Assembly (NCBI GenBank): GCA_963834685.1
Contig: CAWICW010000008.1
Coordinates: forward strand, 62,001 to 126,000
Direction: 5' to 3'
DNA: 64,000 nucleotides
DNA from: Palsa-504 sp963834685
GTDB lineage: Bacteria > Actinomycetota > Actinomycetes > Streptosporangiales > Streptosporangiaceae
Shown: positions 60,182 through 64,000 of the stretch, in pieces
Layout: each line of letters begins with the position of its first letter
Position numbering within the stretch: position 1 is the stretch's first letter
Program-made: the position numbers and the translations under genes
Notes under the pieces: model-generated
Told to the model about the DNA's origin: nothing
The model's input: only the letters and a program-made list of their open reading frames with translations
The model's database searches: none

Positions 60182-60931
60182 TCAGGCCTCAGTCCCTGAT
60201 GCGGCCGCCGGGGCCTCGGCGGCGGCACTGTCGGCAGCGGCACTGTCGGCAGCGGCACCGTCTTCAGCGGCACTGTCGGCAGCGGCACCGTCTTCAGCAG
60301 CGCTTCCGGCGGCGGCACTGGCTTCGGCGGCACTGGCTTCGGCGGCACTGGCTTCGGCGGCACTGCCGGCCGGCGCTTCGGCGCTTACGGCCTCGGCGGC
60401 CTGCGCAGCGGGCGCCGCCTCGGCGGGCGCCGCCTCGGCGGGGGCGCTCTCGGCCTTGGTGGGCGCGCTCTCGGCCTTCGGGGCGGCCTTGGCCCGGCTG
60501 CCCTGGGCGCCGCCCTCCCGGGCGGGCTTAGCGGCCCTCGGGCCGGCCTTGGCCGAGCCGGACGCCTTGTCGTCCTTTTCCTTGCTGGCCTGGCTGGCCT
60601 TCGCGGCGGCCGCGAAGGCGTCCTTCTTGTCCGCGCGCGGCGCGGCGGTGCGGAGGGTGCCTTCGCTCCCCGGCTCTCCGGTGAACTTCTGCCAGTCCCC
60701 GGTGACCTTGAGCAGGACGCGGACCGGGTCCGTGGGCTGGGCGCCCACCGACAGCCAGTGCTGAACCCGCTCGGAGTTCACTTCGATGAGGGAGGGGTCG
60801 GCCTTCGGGTGGTACTTGCCGATCTCCTCAATGGCGCGCCCGTCGCGCTTGGTGCGCGAATCGGCGACGACGATCCGGTAGTAGGGCTCCCGGATCTTGC
60901 CCAGGCGCTTCAGCTTGATCTTGACAGCCAC
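60182..60931 (-). CDS. rpsP: Ribosomal protein S16 with long Ala-rich tail
   Basis: 249 aa, GTG 60931 after GGGAGAAG. S16 proper is residues 1-80 (VKIKLKRLGKIREPYYRIVV, RTKRDGRAIEEIGKYHPKADP, VQHWLSVGAQPTDPVRVLLK). The remaining 165 residues begin with a Lys-rich part and continue into AAEAS/AAEDG/AAADS repeats coded by 15- and 18-bp DNA repeats. Tails occur on actinobacterial S16, but this is about three times the core length expected. Confidence 0.96.
   Translation of the reverse strand: MAVKIKLKRLGKIREPYYRIVVADSRTKRDGRAIEEIGKYHPKADPSLIEVNSERVQHWLSVGAQPTDPVRVLLKVTGDWQKFTGEPGSEGTLRTAAPRADKKDAFAAAAKASQASKEKDDKASGSAKAGPRAAKPAREGGAQGSRAKAAPKAESAPTKAESAPAEAAPAEAAPAAQAAEAVSAEAPAGSAAEASAAEASAAEASAAAGSAAEDGAAADSAAEDGAAADSAAADSAAAEAPAAASGTEA
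60218..60365. repeat. Tandem repeats coding for the S16 tail
   Basis: The plus strand shows reiterated gcggcactgtcggca- and gcggcaccgtcttca-type units of 15-18 bp; gcggcactggcttcg occurs three times at about 60313-60360. All in frame on the minus strand. Confidence 0.8.
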
Positions 60932-61178
60932 GGCTGTGGTCTTCTCCCAGCGATAGATGCGAAGCGGCGGACCCGTGCCGGCCGGGGACCAGCCGACGGG
61001 ACCGCTCAGATGAGCCAGGCCGGGCGAACGAGAAGAGGGCGTCGCATGGCCTGACGGTCAGCATCACATTGTGCCAGACAACCGTCGCCGGCTAGTAATC
61101 GTCGCCTCCAGTGGGAACACTAAGTCCTGCGGGGCTCATGAGACGGATGGGGGGATGGGGGATGGGGGGGGTGGGGCC

Positions 61179-61288
61179 CCCGCGAGCCAAAGGGCGCGCC
61201 GCCGCCTGGACTGAGGAGCGAGGAACGAGCGACGAGGGAAGGCGGCGGGTCAAGAGCGCCCGGAGGCGAGCCGGGATAGTAGAGCATT
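61179..61288 (+). repeat. Hairpin element, copy B
   Basis: CCCGC-GA-GCC-AAA-GGGCGC (61179-61197) is answered by GCGCCC-GGA-GGC-GA (61256-61269) and GCCGGG (one extra C). The inner stem is CCGCCGCCT (61199-61207) with AGGCGGCGG (61240-61248). It follows a block of G runs. Confidence 0.88.
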
Positions 61289-61315
61289 CACACTAGCTAG
61301 AGGCCTCGACCTCGG

Positions 61316-61336
61316 CTGTTTCACGGATTGAAACAG
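61316..61336. promoter_or_regulatory. Inverted repeat upstream of the ABC transporter promoter
   Basis: CTGTTTCA-CGGAT-TGAAACAG: perfect 8-bp arms, five-base centre, 15 bases before the -35 box. A likely regulator site. Confidence 0.65.
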
Positions 61337-61350
61337 TTACATAACGTGCG

Positions 61351-61380
61351 TTGACTATCCGCAAACCAGCATCCTAGCGT
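61351..61380 (+). promoter_or_regulatory. Promoter of the ABC transporter operon
   Basis: TTGACT (61351-61356), 18 bases, TAGCGT (61375-61380). The start codon lies about 205 bases downstream, so a long leader is implied. Confidence 0.5.
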
Positions 61381-61591
61381 TGCCATACTGTTCTATATAT
61401 GTACGCCCGTTCGCATAGCGCACGGAGCCTGCCGTGCCGCGACCCGGGCGCGCAGCCACCGCGCGAAACGCACTCCAGATAGCGATTAGGAGCCCGCACA
61501 TCAGGCATCCGAGGTCCCGAGCCGGGGTCACGGTGTCACTTCATAAGCGGTCCCGCGCCTCGGCGCGACCTCACAGGGAGATCGATTGCAC

Positions 61592-63028
61592 ATGAGTGAC
61601 CAGACTGCGCAAACCGACAGCACGATACCCTCGCGGGGGGGTATGGGGGGGGCGTCACCCCTGGCCAGCACCGTCGGCGGCCTCAGCCGACGCGGCCTGC
61701 TGCGCGCGGCCGGCGCCAGTGCGGCCGTCGTGGGGGGCGGCGGACTGCTCGAGGCATGCAGCTCCAGCATCAAGGGCGCCTCGTCCTCTTCAACGTCCTC
61801 GTCCACCACGGGCACCAGCACCCAGGACATCGTGATCGGCTTCATCCACCCGCTCACCGGTGACCTGGCCGACTTCGGCACCTCGGACAACTGGATCGTC
61901 AGCACCATCCAGGCCACGCCGCAGTACAAGAACGGGTTCAAGGTCGGCGGGAAGACATACCCGGTCACGATCAAGTCCTACGACACCCAGTCCGACCCCA
62001 CCAAGGCGGGCCAGCTGGCCAGCCAGGCGATCCTCACCGACAAGGTGGACCTGATCCTCACCTCCTCCACGCCGGAGACGGTCAACCCGGTCGCGACCGT
62101 GGCCGAGAAGCTGGGCACCCCGACGATCTGCGGTAACGTCCCGTGGCAGGCCTGGTACGCCAACCTGGGCGGCAACCCGACCCCGGGCAAGTCGACGTTC
62201 AAGCCCACCTGGGTGACGATGTACTTCCTCGGCGTCAACGACCTGTGCAACTCCTTCATCCCGATGTGGAACAGGATCCACGCCCAGCTGAGCACGGACA
62301 AGGTCGTCGCCTGCCTGTTCCCCAACGACTCGGACGGCAATGCCTTCCGCGCCGCGTGGCCGCTGTTCGCCGGCCCGGCCGGCTACACGCTGGTCGACCC
62401 GCCCGCGTACACCGACGGGCTGACCGACTACACCTCGTTCATCAGCCTGTTCAAGTCGAAGAACTGCGAGTTCTTCACCAACGTGCAGCTGCCGCCCGAC
62501 TTCAACGTGTTCTGGAAGCAGGCCGCGCAGCAGGGCTACAAGCCGAAGCTGGCCACGGTGGCCAAGGTGCTGCTGTTCCCGGGCGACGTGGCCGCGCTCG
62601 GCTCGCTGGTCAACAACGTCGCCACGGACGCCTGGTGGACGCCGAACATGCCGTGGAAGTCCTCGCTCACCGGGCAGACCTGCGCGGAGATCGCCGCCGC
62701 GTTCACCGCCGCCACCGGATCGCAATGGGTACAGTCGCTGAGCAACTACAGCCTGTTCGAGGTCGCGTACGCGGCCATGACCTCGGTGAACAACCCGCAC
62801 GACAAGGCCGAGGTCGCGGCGGCCCTGTTCAACGTGAACATCGAGGGCGTCGCCGGGCAGCTCAACTGGACCTCGAGCAAGAACCCCGCGCCAGGGGTCG
62901 TCGACACACCCTGCGTCGGCGTGCAGTGGAAGCCGAATTCGAAGTACGGCTGGTCAATGGAGGTCGTCGACAATACGCTGATGCCACAGGTAGCCCTCAC
63001 CTCGACGCTTGAGCCGACCAACAAATGA
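61592..63028 (+). CDS. Branched-chain amino-acid-type ABC transporter substrate-binding lipoprotein
   Basis: 478 aa from ATG 61592; TTG 61586 is better placed to GGGAG and would add two residues. Tat-type signal with twin Arg 33-34 (SRRGLLRAAG) and lipobox LEAC at Cys56. The Peripla_BP_6 fold follows: VIGFIHPLTGDLADFGTSDNW, TIKSYDTQSDPTKAGQLASQA, DKVDLILTSSTPETVNPVA. An N-terminal stretch SRGGMGGAS is coded by a G7-TAT-G8 tract. It should capture an amino acid or related anion for the LivG/LivF transporter. Confidence 0.9.
   Translation: MSDQTAQTDSTIPSRGGMGGASPLASTVGGLSRRGLLRAAGASAAVVGGGGLLEACSSSIKGASSSSTSSSTTGTSTQDIVIGFIHPLTGDLADFGTSDNWIVSTIQATPQYKNGFKVGGKTYPVTIKSYDTQSDPTKAGQLASQAILTDKVDLILTSSTPETVNPVATVAEKLGTPTICGNVPWQAWYANLGGNPTPGKSTFKPTWVTMYFLGVNDLCNSFIPMWNRIHAQLSTDKVVACLFPNDSDGNAFRAAWPLFAGPAGYTLVDPPAYTDGLTDYTSFISLFKSKNCEFFTNVQLPPDFNVFWKQAAQQGYKPKLATVAKVLLFPGDVAALGSLVNNVATDAWWTPNMPWKSSLTGQTCAEIAAAFTAATGSQWVQSLSNYSLFEVAYAAMTSVNNPHDKAEVAAALFNVNIEGVAGQLNWTSSKNPAPGVVDTPCVGVQWKPNSKYGWSMEVVDNTLMPQVALTSTLEPTNK
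61635..61652. repeat. G7-TAT-G8 tract in the lipoprotein signal region
   Basis: Seven G, TAT, then eight G inside codons 15-21 of the substrate-binding protein gene. A one-base slip would end translation early; the in-frame ATG between the runs offers a restart after the first run. Confidence 0.7.
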
Positions 63029-63032
63029 CCGG

Positions 63033-63800
63033 ATGACCGATCCACTGCTCGAACTGGACCACGTGACGAAACGGTTCGGCCGGGTCGTCATCGCCGAGGA
63101 CCTGTCGTTCACGGTCGGGCCCGGGGACACGGTCGGGATCGTGGGGCCGAACGGAGCCGGCAAGACCAGCCTGTTCGGCCTCATCTCCGGCGACCTGTCC
63201 CCGGGCGACGGGACCGTCTCCTTCGCCGGGCGCCCGGTCACCAGACTGGACGCGGCGGCCCGGTGCAGGCTGGGCATCGGCCGCACCTACCAGGTACCGC
63301 GGCCCTTCACGGACATGACCGTGTTCGAGAACGTGCTGGTCGCCGCCCAGCAGGGCGCGGGGCTGAGGCGCCGGGCCAGCTACGCGGCGGCGGCCGAGGC
63401 GCTCGAGCGGACCGGCATGACCGGCGAGGCGAACCTGCCCGCGGAGCGGCTCGGCCTGCTCCAGCGCAAGCGGCTGGAGCTCGCCCGCGCGCTCGCGTCG
63501 CGGCCGAAGCTGCTGCTGCTCGACGAGGTGGCCGGCGGCCTGACCGACCCGGAAGTCGCGCAGCTGGTGGAGATCGTCCGCGGGGTGAACGCCGAGGGCA
63601 TCACGGTGATCTGGATCGAGCACGTGGTGCGCGCCCTGGTGCCGGTGGTGACCAGGCTGATCTGCCTGGCCGGCGGGAAGTTCGTCGGCGACGGCGACCC
63701 GGCCGAGGTGCTGGCCGACCCAGCGGTCCGCGAGGTCTTCCTCGGTACCGAGGTCACCGCCTCCCTCGGCGGCGGCACCCTGAGCGAGGACCCCCAGTGA
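63033..63800 (+). CDS. ABC transporter ATP-binding protein LivG-type
   Basis: 255 aa, ATG 63033, four bases after the upstream stop. Walker A VGPNGAGKTSL, Q-loop with the LivG-specific GIGRTYQVPRPFTDMTVFENV, a signature region modified to PAERLGLLQRKRLELARAL, Walker B LLLLDEVAGGL and a switch His in VIWIEHVV. The canonical LSGGQ is replaced by LGLLQ, which also occurs in LivG relatives. No permease gene lies between it and the binding protein, so the usual order is altered. Confidence 0.9.
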   Translation: MTDPLLELDHVTKRFGRVVIAEDLSFTVGPGDTVGIVGPNGAGKTSLFGLISGDLSPGDGTVSFAGRPVTRLDAAARCRLGIGRTYQVPRPFTDMTVFENVLVAAQQGAGLRRRASYAAAAEALERTGMTGEANLPAERLGLLQRKRLELARALASRPKLLLLDEVAGGLTDPEVAQLVEIVRGVNAEGITVIWIEHVVRALVPVVTRLICLAGGKFVGDGDPAEVLADPAVREVFLGTEVTASLGGGTLSEDPQ

Positions 63801-64000
63801 CCGAGCCACCCCCCCGCGAGCCAAAGGGCGCGGCGCCGTCTGGACTGACGAGCGACGAAGGAGCGAGGAGGGAAGACGGCGCGTCAAGAGCGCCCGGAGG
63901 CGAGCGGGAAAACAGAGCGCCGCTGTTGGAGGTCCGGGAACTGACCGTGCACCACGGGCAGCTGCGGGCCCTGGATCACGTCTCGCTGCGGGTGTTCCCG
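63797..64000 (+). CDS. ABC transporter ATP-binding protein LivF-type, N-terminal part, with in-frame hairpin element
   Basis: 68 codons to the window end. GTG 63797 overlaps the livG stop (GTGA). It reads MTEP, then 38 codons coded by the hairpin element (PPREPKGAAPSGLTSDEGAR, REDGASRAPGGERENRAP), then LLEVRELTVHHGQLRALDHVSLRVFP, the normal LivF start. Removing positions 63809-63922 (114 bases) gives MTEPLLEVREL, so the element seems to have entered the gene without breaking the frame. No good start exists downstream of the element. Confidence 0.8.
   Translation, partial: MTEPPPREPKGAAPSGLTSDEGARREDGASRAPGGERENRAPLLEVRELTVHHGQLRALDHVSLRVFP
63809..63922 (+). repeat. Hairpin element, copy C, inside the LivF gene
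   Basis: CCCGC-GA-GCC-AAA-GGGCGC (63813-63831) pairs with GCGCCC-GGA-GGC-GA-GCGGG (63890-63908). Inner stem GCGCCGTCT (63833-63841) with AGACGGCGC (63874-63882). Loop 63842-63873 is purine rich. The length (114) is a multiple of three and the frame used has no stop. Confidence 0.9.

Larger units (their letters stand above)
60932..61591. other. Divergent intergenic region between rpsP and the ABC transporter operon
   Basis: 660 bases without a gene I can support. It holds the rpsP leader, a G-tract block (about 61147-61176), hairpin element copy B, a perfect inverted repeat at 61316-61336 and a promoter at 61351-61380. A minus-strand CACAAT at 61068-61073 might be an rpsP -10, without a good -35. 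Confidence 0.6.

Noticed and set aside
60067..60531. Frame rich in RRH/RQRH repeats opposite rpsP
   Set aside because: It is the antisense reading of the S16 tail repeats.

Overview
This window is a contiguous piece of a high-GC actinobacterial chromosome. GC-rich third codon positions, many GTG starts, a WhiB-family regulator, mycoredoxin beside a UvrD-type helicase, ANTAR and large LuxR (LAL) regulators, DUF2469 and the order rpsB-tsf-pyrH-frr-cdsA-rlmN all point to Actinomycetes, most plausibly a Streptosporangiales-like soil lineage. The lineage is inferred from gene content only. I saw no rRNA, tRNA, CRISPR array, phage or complete insertion sequence.

Layout. 1-12 kb is accessory: the end of an SDR gene, a DUF2993 protein, an SDR coupled to a degenerate dihydropteroate-synthase-like protein, a secreted DUF2690 protein, a TetR regulator with paired operators facing a flavoprotein, a lysine 2-monooxygenase (DavB-like), an S4 RNA-binding protein, an unusual sensor-like/HTH protein, a frameshifted VOC gene, a phasin-like gene with a strong promoter and operator, and a WhiB7-like gene with a long hairpin-rich leader. 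12-18.4 kb holds tesB, a UvrD2-like helicase lacking its usual C-terminal part, mycoredoxin, an ANTAR protein, a solitary C5-cytosine methyltransferase and a ParA plus small DNA-binding-protein pair. 18.5-22.8 kb is an acetate-type symporter operon with a LytS/LytTR two-component system. 23-25 kb is typA. 25.4-31.6 kb has two tandem LAL regulators. 31.7-37.5 kb is mixed: a monooxygenase-like gene, gene remnants, a TPR protein, a GNAT, a DUF222-HNH nuclease, a lipoprotein and a receiver protein. 37.5-45.1 kb is the minus-strand translation and envelope cluster from an acyltransferase and rlmN through cdsA, frr, pyrH, tsf and rpsB. 45.5-60.9 kb continues with xerC, dprA, yifB, yraN, a GH65 phosphorylase with its beta-phosphoglucomutase, DUF2469, rnhB, two lepB genes, rplS, trmD, rimM, a KH protein and rpsP. 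61.6-64 kb begins a branched-chain amino-acid-type ABC transporter operon, cut by the window end.

The most unusual signal is a dispersed hairpin element of about 110 bp, present as three full copies and one half copy in the last 6 kb (58.4, 61.2 and 63.8 kb). Its two halves form nested stems with compensatory base changes between copies and a conserved tandem G.A and AAA/GGA internal-loop pattern. One copy lies in frame inside the N-terminus of the LivF ATPase gene, so it appears to be a mobile palindromic element that can be tolerated as protein, comparable in behaviour to Rickettsia palindromic elements. The second signal is rplS: its first 15 codons are in a different frame from the rest, joined at a TTC-TGA-C site that resembles the layout of the prfB +1 recoding site. 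A sequencing indel is the main alternative, and two other single-base disruptions in the window keep that possibility open. G-tract repeats inside coding regions, a duplicated start region before the symporter gene, a 15-bp coding VNTR, and long Ala-rich tails on ribosomal proteins S2 and S16 are further signs of repeat-driven change in core genes.
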